Of a DNA stretch of 64,000 bases, positions 53,784 to 61,412 are shown piece by piece. How positions within the stretch are numbered: the first letter of the stretch is position 1; each line of letters opens with the position of its first letter. Where the stretch lies: contig JADQBR010000028.1 of NCBI GenBank assembly GCA_016278515.1, positions 1-64,000 on the forward strand, in the 5' to 3' direction. A program made the position numbers and the translations under genes. A model generated the notes under the pieces. The model was given only the letters and a program-made list of their open reading frames with translations, did no database searches and was not told the origin of the DNA. The stretch comes from Bacillota bacterium. GTDB taxonomy: Bacteria > Bacillota > JADQBR01.

Positions 53784-54923
53784 CTATAAGCTTAGGATTG
53801 ATACCAGCGCCTGCCAGAAAGATACCAGGTAGGACTCTTTTTCTACAGTTTCTGCTGCAATCAAATCCACTGCAATTAGTTGTTTATCTTCCAGAAAAAA
53901 TTTAACCTGTCCCAGCCATTGACCTTGGTGCACCGGAGCATTGATTTCATTTGGCAGGACAATCTGTTTCTTGATTTTTGTTTTTTCCAAAGTTAAAACG
54001 GGTAAGGATAGGTCTGCCTTAGACACAACTGGCACCGTTTCCTTAACCCCATTTTTTACTATCAAATACCCCGCTAATTCTCCCTTTTTTAAGACACTGG
54101 TCTGCCGGAAAGAGCCAAACCCCCATTCTAATAAATTCTTACTCTCTCCATAAACGTCTCGTGCATTAAGCACTACCGCAAGTAATGATTGACCGCCCTT
54201 AGTTGCAGAGCTGACCAAGCAGTTTCCTGACTGACTTGTATAACCCGGCTTTACCCCATTTGCATAGGCATAATATTCATCCTCACCGGTAAGAAGACGG
54301 TTCTTATTCTTTATCAACTGTGGTTTTGACAAACCCTGCCTATCTACCGGCTGCATCGTTGTACTAGCCATGGTACGGAATACAGGGTGTTTTAACGCAT
54401 ATCTTGTAATTAAGGCCAAGTCATAAGCGGTAGAATAGTGATTATCAGCGTCCAAGCCGTGGGGATTTGCATAGCTGGTGTTTTTAGCCCCTATTTTCGT
54501 AACAAATTGATTCATCTCCCGGATAAATTTCTTTTCACTGCCGGAGACGGCTTCTGCCAGAGCCACAGCAGCGTCATTCCCGGACTGAAGGAGCAGTCCA
54601 TACAGCAAGTCTTTTACTGATAAAATCTCGCCCTCATGCAGCCCCATGGAGGCCTCGCCGATAGCGGCTGCGTGCTGGCTGATACGAACTTGTTTATTTA
54701 AGTCCAGTTTTTCTAAGGCCAGAACAGCCGTGGTGATCTTAGTCGTGCTAGCCTGGGACAAACGCTGATGCATGTTTTTGGCATATAGTATTCGCCCCGA
54801 CTCTAAATCCATTAATAGCGCTGAGTGAGCATTAACGTTTGGTTGGGCATATGCAGTAGGCCCTATCAGAAAAATTATTACTATCAACAGTGCAGATACT
54901 TTTAAGCAATGCCTAAGCTGCAA
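53784..54923 (-). CDS. dacF: D-alanyl-D-alanine carboxypeptidase, DacF-like
   Basis: Serine S11 penicillin-binding protein that trims the stem peptide of peptidoglycan, acting in spore cortex assembly. The 379 residues have a signal peptide (about 1-25), the SxxK catalytic Ser/Lys in ASTTKITTAVLAL, the SGN motif in LLQSGNDAA, and NGVKPGYTSQSG where KTG is usual (here KPG). A C-terminal beta domain follows, with a hydrophobic end that may anchor it. Position before spmA and spmB supports dacF, though dacB-type cannot be excluded. Confidence 0.88.
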   Translation of the reverse strand: MQLRHCLKVSALLIVIIFLIGPTAYAQPNVNAHSALLMDLESGRILYAKNMHQRLSQASTTKITTAVLALEKLDLNKQVRISQHAAAIGEASMGLHEGEILSVKDLLYGLLLQSGNDAAVALAEAVSGSEKKFIREMNQFVTKIGAKNTSYANPHGLDADNHYSTAYDLALITRYALKHPVFRTMASTTMQPVDRQGLSKPQLIKNKNRLLTGEDEYYAYANGVKPGYTSQSGNCLVSSATKGGQSLLAVVLNARDVYGESKNLLEWGFGSFRQTSVLKKGELAGYLIVKNGVKETVPVVSKADLSLPVLTLEKTKIKKQIVLPNEINAPVHQGQWLGQVKFFLEDKQLIAVDLIAAETVEKESYLVSFWQALVSILSL

Positions 54924-55099
54924 GAAGCAACATCCTCTCTCCGATATAAGTGCGTGTTCCGAACAATAACTATTTCTGCAACTATAATATTTATTAAAGG
55001 AGAGAGAGGATTATCCTTCTATTTTTTTCCAGCAGCATACGCCAAAAAACGCATGCACTAATTTTGCACGCGTTCGATGAGTAAACCTATTTTATAAAA

Positions 55100-55546
55100 C
55101 TATACCCCGCCTTGTAAATTGGAAGACTGTTTAGTCTCCTGCTTCTTTCCGCCGTTTCTTTGGGTGCTGTTCATCATAGATTTAATTTGATCAATTACTT
55201 GAGGGGCTAAATCAATAAGTCTGTCATAAATAGCATTATTATCCACAGGCAGTAATCTTACTTTATCTTCCTTGACCACCAAAAATCCCATTGGTTGAAC
55301 GGAGATACCTCCTCCACTGCCTCCACCGAAGGGAAAACCTTGCTTTTCACCACCTCCACCGCCTTTCTCCCCTTGAAATTCGCTGCCGCCTGCGGCAAAA
55401 CCGCAGGAAACTCTAGAAACAGGAATAATAACGGTCCCATCAGGGGTTTCTACCGGGTCACCGACTACAGTATTAACATCCACCATCGATTTTAGGCTTT
55501 CCATAGCTGTCTGCATTAATGATTCAATTGGGTGATTCTCTGCCAT
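55100..55546 (-). CDS. ytfJ: Sporulation protein YtfJ/GerW
   Basis: The 148 residues start at ATG 55546, after AAGGGAGTGA; a longer frame from 55651 overlaps the DUF2953 gene and is not used. The family landmarks are ENHPIESLMQTAMESLKSM, VVGDPVETPDGTVIIPVSRV, the Gly-rich loop and GGISVQPMGFLVV. A polar tail follows. It is a forespore protein required for germination in B. subtilis. Confidence 0.92.
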   Translation of the reverse strand: MAENHPIESLMQTAMESLKSMVDVNTVVGDPVETPDGTVIIPVSRVSCGFAAGGSEFQGEKGGGGGEKQGFPFGGGSGGGISVQPMGFLVVKEDKVRLLPVDNNAIYDRLIDLAPQVIDQIKSMMNSTQRNGGKKQETKQSSNLQGGV

Positions 55547-56220
55547 ACGCTCACTCCCTTTGTTTGCGAAGTTATAATTAGAGATACAATTAGTTTTAAT
55601 ACCCGAACTCCTGCAATAATAATATAGCCTAATCGCACCCTTAATATGCAATCAAATTCAATCCTTAAACCCGGTTTATCATAATTAGGAGTCACATTGA
55701 GCTTAATTACTTGATGTCCCATCTTTATGCTGCGCGATATTTGTTGAACCAAGAGACTCTTGCCTGCCCAAAGAGTACCTGCGGTAATTCCAGTAATTGA
55801 AGCGTCCTTAAAACCAAATTCCGTATCCCATTGCAGCTTCAAACAACCCACACGACTCAACAAATTTCTATTGATAGTTACCAACTTAGCACCAGCAACT
55901 AAATATTCGGGCGTTAAATTTAAAATCTTCGGCAACTTATACCATGGAGGTTTTGTCACTTTGACTTCTGATTTAACAACAGGCTTTTGATTGATACCCT
56001 CCAATTCCCCAAATATTTTTAAATATGGCTCCAGCCCTTGGAATCTTAACTGGATGATAGGAAGCTCCAATTTAAACATAGGTATGTAATGAAAAGGGCG
56101 ATAATATACCATGAAATGGTCGTTACTAGCGTGCCTGCTATATCTCAGTCTAACGCTGATGGGCATAATAATAGCAATTAAAGTAATAACCGGGATTATG
56201 AGAAAGTAATATTCAAACAT
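55516..56220 (-). CDS. DUF2953 family protein
   Basis: The 234 residues from the ATG at 56220 begin with an N-terminal membrane segment (about 4-26, FLIIPVITLIAIIMPISVRL). Strands and a C-terminal hydrophobic patch follow (LGYIIIAGVRVLKLIVSLII). DUF2953 genes are frequently next to ytfJ, as here (overlapping its start by 31 nt), and appear only in spore formers. Molecular function unknown. Confidence 0.82.
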   Translation of the reverse strand: MFEYYFLIIPVITLIAIIMPISVRLRYSRHASNDHFMVYYRPFHYIPMFKLELPIIQLRFQGLEPYLKIFGELEGINQKPVVKSEVKVTKPPWYKLPKILNLTPEYLVAGAKLVTINRNLLSRVGCLKLQWDTEFGFKDASITGITAGTLWAGKSLLVQQISRSIKMGHQVIKLNVTPNYDKPGLRIEFDCILRVRLGYIIIAGVRVLKLIVSLIITSQTKGVSVWQRITQLNH

Positions 56221-56405
56221 TATAAGACACCGCATTTTTAAAGAAATATTTAATCTATCCTTATTCTTCCACTTTTCCATCCAAATTTATACTATAAAGC
56301 GAAACTTGCATCAGGCGGGGTTTTATACCCCATCTGATGTTTAGTTAAGCATATCCAGGAGCTTAACACAGCTCATCTCCTTTCCCTAACTGAAGCGGGG
56401 GTATT

Positions 56406-56444
56406 AAAAAAAGGCCAGGCACATTTCATGGGCCTGACCTTTTT
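56406..56444. terminator. Bidirectional terminator after metS/metP
   Basis: AAAAAGG, CAGGC and CAT pair with ATG, GCCTG and CCTTTTT around a TTC loop, with T runs on both sides, just past the MetS-like gene. Confidence 0.85.
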
Positions 56445-56453
56445 GATTAAGAT

Positions 56454-56555
56454 TTAATCCACTTGCTTTTTCATTGCTACGCTAATACAGTAGGCAGCGC
56501 CGCCCCAGAGTACCACCATAGCAAAAATCATCATTACAATTGCACTACCACTCAT
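56454..56555 (-). CDS. metS: MetS-like small subunit of NSS transporter
   Basis: A 33-residue single-pass membrane peptide (SAIVMMIFAMVVLWGGAAYCISVAMKK). It begins at an ATG 5 nt after GGGGGCT and lies 3 nt downstream of the Na+ symporter gene. This matches the MetS family, the small partner of MetP in Corynebacterium. The peptide is below most gene-calling cut-offs. The pairing with its transporter is the main evidence. Confidence 0.75.
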   Translation of the reverse strand: MSGSAIVMMIFAMVVLWGGAAYCISVAMKKQVD

Positions 56556-56558
56556 AGT

Positions 56559-58082
56559 TTAGCCCCCTATCTCACTTTGCTTTTCAAAGCTTTCTACGTT
56601 AAGACGCTCTTCATTGGTCCATTTCATGGACTGCATGATAAACCCGCCAACGATTGTAGCGATAAATGCTAACCAACCAAATACAAATAATGCGCTACTA
56701 GTGTAATCTCCATAATTTGTAGTTAAATCACCATAAAGATTAGCAATAGCCATGTAACCCAGAACTACAGGGGTTACAATTTTTAACATAAAGCTCCACC
56801 AAGCCCCTACTGCGAAATCGGACATGGGGTTAATGTACTTCTTAATACTATCCAGGTTAAAGAACCATGCAAGAAGAATAATCTCGACCAAACCACCGAA
56901 TACAATACCAAAGCTGTTCATCCAGTGATCAAGAACGTCAAGAATTAACAGTCCGGCTCCGGTAACAAACAGCATACTTACAATAAATGCAACAGCAGAA
57001 TAGAAGTTAACTACCTTTTTACGCGATAGGTCAAACTTATCCATTAAACCGGAAATAACTGCTTCATTAATGGAAATTGCTGATGATAGTCCTGCAAATA
57101 CCAGCGACAAGAAGAAGATTGCTCCAAATAGTTCCGGCATAGGCAGGTTGTTAATAGCAATTGGGAAAACAACAAATGCCAAACCAATACCACCAGCAGC
57201 GACGTCTGTAACAGCAACGCCCTCAACATGTGCCATGTGTCCAAGTACACCAAAAACAGCTAAACCAGCGAGCAAACTAAAGCCACAGTTTAATAATGAT
57301 ATCATAAATCCATTGTTGACAATGTCAGTTTTCTTTGGCAGGTAACTGGAGTAAGCAATCATGATGGCAAAACAAATACTCAAACTAAAGAAAATTTGTC
57401 CGTAGGCTGCCACCCATACTTTATAATCAAAAATTCTGCTGAAATCAGGCTCGAATAAATAGTTAAGTCCAGTCGAAGCACCTTCCAAAGTCACCCCGCG
57501 GATTGCCATAATGACAACTAGAATGAAAAGCACGGGCATGAAAATCTTGTTCGCCTTTTCAATACCTTTCTTTACACCACCGGCCAAAGCGGCATAAATA
57601 ATGATCCAAGCAAGCACAACGGGAATTAATACTCCCATTTGAATACCGCCCAATTGGAATTGCCCACCTGTAATACCTAGATAGCCATAAAAGAAACTCT
57701 CTGATGATCCTAAATCTGCACCCCAAGCTTGGGAGAGTCCAAAGTAGGCATAGGCTAAAGAATAACCAATAATAGCTACATAATAAACTGCAATAAAGAA
57801 ACTTACAAATGTCTGCATCCAGCCTACCCATTCCCATTTGCGGTTAATCTTTGCAAAGGTTAGCGGTGCTGAACCCCTGTTCTTTTGGCCAATTGCCAAT
57901 TCAAGAATAATAATAGGGATACCGGCTGTTAAGAGCGCAAATAAATAAGGAATAAAAAATGCACCCCCGCCGTTATCAAACGCTGTGTAGGGAAATCGCC
58001 AGATGTTGCCTAGACCGATAGCCGAGCCAACAGCTGCCAGAATAAACCCAGTCCTGGTCCCCCACTGTTCTCTACTTTCCAT
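56559..58082 (-). CDS. Sodium-dependent transporter, NSS family (MetP-like)
   Basis: The 507-residue symporter has 11-12 membrane segments. The N-terminus SREQWGTRTGFILAAVGSAIGLGNIWRFPY contains the conserved Na+-binding segment of SNF/NSS proteins; GGGAFFIPYLFALL follows. The ATG at 58082 is 5-6 nt after the AAAGGAGTTGAGG site. With the MetS-like peptide behind it, methionine and alanine uptake is the best guess; substrate is not decided by sequence. Confidence 0.9.
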   Translation of the reverse strand: MESREQWGTRTGFILAAVGSAIGLGNIWRFPYTAFDNGGGAFFIPYLFALLTAGIPIIILELAIGQKNRGSAPLTFAKINRKWEWVGWMQTFVSFFIAVYYVAIIGYSLAYAYFGLSQAWGADLGSSESFFYGYLGITGGQFQLGGIQMGVLIPVVLAWIIIYAALAGGVKKGIEKANKIFMPVLFILVVIMAIRGVTLEGASTGLNYLFEPDFSRIFDYKVWVAAYGQIFFSLSICFAIMIAYSSYLPKKTDIVNNGFMISLLNCGFSLLAGLAVFGVLGHMAHVEGVAVTDVAAGGIGLAFVVFPIAINNLPMPELFGAIFFLSLVFAGLSSAISINEAVISGLMDKFDLSRKKVVNFYSAVAFIVSMLFVTGAGLLILDVLDHWMNSFGIVFGGLVEIILLAWFFNLDSIKKYINPMSDFAVGAWWSFMLKIVTPVVLGYMAIANLYGDLTTNYGDYTSSALFVFGWLAFIATIVGGFIMQSMKWTNEERLNVESFEKQSEIGG

Positions 58083-58280
58083 GACCTCAACTCCTTTGTT
58101 TAATAATTTGTAAAAAAGATAAAATATCACCTACAATTTAACATTTATTCTATAATGACTTCCATAATCCTCCCTTGGACGATACATTTTTATGCCAAAT
58201 TGTTTTTTTCTCTTTTTTCTCACAATTTTTACAATATTCTGCGTAACAAAAAACAGGTCCCGAAGAACATGCCTAATAAG

Positions 58281-58448
58281 AGTTGGTCGGTTGGTCGGTT
58301 GGTCGGTTGGTCGGTTGGTCGGTCGGTCGGTTGGTTGGTTGGTTGGTTGGTTGGTTGGTCGGTTGGAATCTTAAACCTGTCCAACTTTCCAACTGTCCAA
58401 CTGTCCAACTTTATACCTTAACTTACCAACTGTCCAACTGTCCAACTT
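58281..58448. repeat. Octamer repeat island R7 with tetranucleotide expansion
   Basis: Starts with about five GGTTGGTC octamers, then collapses to a GGTC/GGTT tetranucleotide tract of at least eight copies (58319-58360). A centre TCTTAAACCTG follows, then inverted units GTCCAACT and TTCCAACT. It lies between the transporter gene and scpB. Confidence 0.85.
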
Positions 58449-58461
58449 TATACTTTATACT

Positions 58462-59025
58462 TTATTCAGCGCCCTCTTTAGTTGCGGCTGCATCTTCCGC
58501 ACTGTTATCAGTAATAAATTGTTTCGGGTCAGGTAGTTCTTCCAACTCTTTTAGTCCAAAATACTGCAGAAATTTGTCAGAAGTACCATACAATATTGGT
58601 CTCCCCGGGCCTTCTTTCCTACCCACTTCCTGCAATAGTCTTTTCTCCATTAGGGTATTTACCACACTATCCACTTTTACTCCCCGGATTTGTTCTACTT
58701 CGGCCCTGGTTATGGGTTGTTTGTAAGCTATTATAGCCAGCGTTTCCAAAGCTGCCCTAGACAATGATTGTGTCTGGGGTTTATACAGCCTCTCTACGTA
58801 TGAGAAATATTCAGGCCTGGTTGAAAACTGGTAGCCCCCTCCAACCCCCAACACTTGAATACCCTTACTTTTCCCTTCATATTCCTGTATTAATACCTCT
58901 AGTAGTTCTTTTACTTCCGATTCTTTTAGTTCCATAAGTTGGGCCAGCTCTTTTTCAGATAATGGCTCATGCGCAACAAATAGTAAACACTCCAGAGCTC
59001 CTAGTAACTGCTCGGAAAATAGCAT
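58462..59025 (-). CDS. scpB: Segregation and condensation protein B
   Basis: Winged-helix partner of ScpA and SMC in the condensin complex. The 187 residues contain LGALECLLFVAHEPLSEKELAQLM at the start, FSTRPEYFSYVERL, RAALETLAIIAYKQPITRAEVEQIRGV and KRLLQEVGRKEGPGRP. Encoded directly after scpA (adjacent bases). Repeat island R7 follows its stop. Confidence 0.95.
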   Translation of the reverse strand: MLFSEQLLGALECLLFVAHEPLSEKELAQLMELKESEVKELLEVLIQEYEGKSKGIQVLGVGGGYQFSTRPEYFSYVERLYKPQTQSLSRAALETLAIIAYKQPITRAEVEQIRGVKVDSVVNTLMEKRLLQEVGRKEGPGRPILYGTSDKFLQYFGLKELEELPDPKQFITDNSAEDAAATKEGAE

Positions 59026-59766
59026 TTAGTCTTCTCCCCCATCTTCCAGAGAATATAATGATATGTCGGCGAAGTTTCTCCGCTGCCTAACGGTTACCTG
59101 TCCGAGACGGATTAGCTCCAACAATGCCAAAAAGGTTACTACGATCTCAATGCGGTGGGTTTGAGAAGAAAATAACTCTCCAAAAAGAAGGGCTTGGCCC
59201 TCTAATTTTAAGCGATTTTTGATTTCCCTCACCTTATCCCGAATAGTGATTTCTTCTCTTGGGACCCGTGACAATGGTTCCTTTTCTTTGGCTCGTGCCA
59301 CCACCTGGCCAAGGGCTTCCAATAAATCCGTCAGATCTAAGCCTTCCAAGGGATTATCGTCCATAAAAGCCGCCGCCATTTCCTCCACGTCAATAAGACG
59401 GGTGAAGTATTTACTGCTGGCTCTTTCCCTTTCTTCCAAGTAGCCTGCCACCTGTTTATATTTTTTATATTCCAAGAGCCGTTCAACCAGTTCGTCGCGA
59501 GGATCTTCCAGATCCTCTTCGCTGTCTTCCTCGGGCTGGTGAGGCAGCAGCATCCTTGCTTTGATTGATAATAAAGTTGCGGCCAGCACCAGAAACTCAC
59601 TTGTAATCTCCATATCTATCTGTTCCATAGAATGCAGGTAGTCCAAATACTGGGCAGTAATATCAGCAATCGGAATGTCGTAAATATCTATTTCGTTTTT
59701 TTCAATGAGGTGAAATAATAAATCGAAAGGTCCCTCAAACATTTCAAGCCTTATTTTATAGCCCAT
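59026..59766 (-). CDS. scpA: Segregation and condensation protein A
   Basis: Kleisin subunit of condensin. The 246 residues begin GYKIRLEMFEGPFDLLFHLIEKNEIDIYDIPI, with TSEFLVLAATLLSIKARMLLP, an acidic linker and a C-terminal winged helix ending LELIRLGQVTVRQ. It precedes scpB in a two-gene unit. Confidence 0.96.
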   Translation of the reverse strand: MGYKIRLEMFEGPFDLLFHLIEKNEIDIYDIPIADITAQYLDYLHSMEQIDMEITSEFLVLAATLLSIKARMLLPHQPEEDSEEDLEDPRDELVERLLEYKKYKQVAGYLEERERASSKYFTRLIDVEEMAAAFMDDNPLEGLDLTDLLEALGQVVARAKEKEPLSRVPREEITIRDKVREIKNRLKLEGQALLFGELFSSQTHRIEIVVTFLALLELIRLGQVTVRQRRNFADISLYSLEDGGED

Positions 59767-59777
59767 TTAGTTCCCGC

Positions 59778-60764
59778 CTACTTTAATTTCATTACCTCAC
59801 GTACTATGTCCAGTGTTTCGCCTGCCTCTTTCCTTGCCTTCTGAGCACCGGCAGCTATAACCTCATGCACATATCCGGGGTTTTGTTCCAACTGCGCTCT
59901 GCGTTCCCAAATTGGTTCTAAAACCTCGATCATTTTATCGGCCAATGCCCGTTTACATTGGAAACAGCCTATCCCTGCAGTTTTGCACTGTTCCACCCTT
60001 TCCGGCACTTCATCTATATTATAGATTTTATTATAGGTATGAACAACACAAACCTCCGGGTCACCGGGGTCAGTTTTTCTGATTCGTTGGGGGTCGGTAA
60101 CCATATTGCGCACCCGTTCCCAAAGATCTTCGGCAGTTAGTGTTATTGCAATATCGTTATTATAACTTTTGCTCATTTTTCTTTTATCGACGCCCGGGAG
60201 CATACTAATTTTAGCCAGTTTAGGCTGGGGCTCCGGGAAAACCTCCTGCTGATAAATGTAGTTAAATCGTCTAACTATTTCTCGAGACAGTTCCAGGTGC
60301 GGTAATTGATCTTCGCCCACAGGTACCGTATCGGCACGATAAACCAAAATGTCGGCAGCCATCAGTACGGGGTATCCCAAAAAGCCATAGGTGCGAATAT
60401 CCCTGCCTTCTCCTAGCTGCTGCAATTGTTCTTTATAGGTAGGACAGCGTTCCAACCAGGATAACGGTGTGGTCATAGATAATAATAGATTCAGCTCTGC
60501 GTGTTCCTTAACGTGGGATTGAATAAAAATAGTACTTTTTTCAGGGTCTAATCCCACTGCCAGCCAATCCATAAGCATGTCCATGGTATTTTCCTGCAGC
60601 ATAGACGTATCTTCATAACCGGTAGTAAGGGCATGCCAATCAACCGGCGCAAAAAAACATTGGTATTCTTCCTGCAAGCGCACCCAGTTTGTTATTACGC
60701 TCATGTGCCCAATGTGAAGTTTGCCGGTGGGCCGCATGCCACTAAAAATTCTTCCCTTTGCCAT
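59778..60764 (-). CDS. trpS: Tryptophanyl-tRNA synthetase
   Basis: Class I aminoacyl-tRNA synthetase charging tRNA-Trp. The 328 residues contain the HIGH-type motif TGKLHIGHMSV, KMSKSYNN (KMSKS) at about 195, and VPVGEDQLPHLELSREIVRRFN. The length is standard. No T-box leader could be seen upstream (only 26 nt to the M50 gene). Confidence 0.96.
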   Translation of the reverse strand: MAKGRIFSGMRPTGKLHIGHMSVITNWVRLQEEYQCFFAPVDWHALTTGYEDTSMLQENTMDMLMDWLAVGLDPEKSTIFIQSHVKEHAELNLLLSMTTPLSWLERCPTYKEQLQQLGEGRDIRTYGFLGYPVLMAADILVYRADTVPVGEDQLPHLELSREIVRRFNYIYQQEVFPEPQPKLAKISMLPGVDKRKMSKSYNNDIAITLTAEDLWERVRNMVTDPQRIRKTDPGDPEVCVVHTYNKIYNIDEVPERVEQCKTAGIGCFQCKRALADKMIEVLEPIWERRAQLEQNPGYVHEVIAAGAQKARKEAGETLDIVREVMKLK

Positions 60765-60790
60765 AACTTATCTCTCCTTCTGTATCTCCG

Positions 60791-61411
60791 CTAGAAGCCA
60801 AAAAGGCCGGCGAGAAACATTATATTTCCATAGACAAAATTAACTATTGGCCATAGTATCCGCCCAATTATACCTGTAAAGAGTAACAGCAGTAGTATAA
60901 TGGGCCCATACCTTTCTAGGTTATAGATAATGTGTGAATGGCGGGCCGGTAATAAACCAGCCAGAATTTTTGAGCCATCCAACGGCGGCACCGGAATGAG
61001 ATTAAAAACTGCCAGTACCACGTTATAAATCACTAAGGCGTTAAAAAAAGAATATAAATAATTATTGCTATTTCCAATTAATTGCCATGCTACTGCACCC
61101 AAATAGGCAATTACTAAATTCATACCAGGGCCTGCTATGCTAACCAGCATCATGCCTTTACGTCTGTCTCCCTGAAAATGAATGGGATTGACCTGAACCG
61201 GTTTAGCCCAGCCGAAGCCAACAACCAGAAACATTAAGGTACCCAAGGGATCTAAATGGTTTAACGGATTTAAGGTCAACCGTTTTTGGTATTTGGGCGT
61301 TGGATCGCCTAACATATAGGCGACCTTTCCATGGGCAAACTCATGAAAAATGATGGCTATTAGTATTGCGGGTACGGCAGCAATCAACCAATCAATACTC
61401 ATCCTATGCAT
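60791..61411 (-). CDS. Site-2-type (M50) membrane protease
   Basis: The 206 residues have about five or six membrane segments. The zinc-protease motif HEFAHG appears at about residue 22, and [11 protein letters not shown] at about 141 supplies the third metal-binding Asp. The start ATG 61411 lies 7 nt after GGAGTG; other Met codons at 61402 and 61429 were considered. The family includes regulators of intramembrane proteolysis and simple housekeeping proteases; the substrate is unknown. It begins just beyond the end of the CCA protein gene. Confidence 0.88.
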   Translation of the reverse strand: MHRMSIDWLIAAVPAILIAIIFHEFAHGKVAYMLGDPTPKYQKRLTLNPLNHLDPLGTLMFLVVGFGWAKPVQVNPIHFQGDRRKGMMLVSIAGPGMNLVIAYLGAVAWQLIGNSNNYLYSFFNALVIYNVVLAVFNLIPVPPLDGSKILAGLLPARHSHIIYNLERYGPIILLLLLFTGIIGRILWPIVNFVYGNIMFLAGLFGF

Positions 61412-61412
61412 T

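Noticed and set aside
55547-55651. N-terminal extension of YtfJ to 55651
   Set aside because: It overlaps the DUF2953 coding end and the conserved family start is at 55546 behind AAGGGAGTGA.
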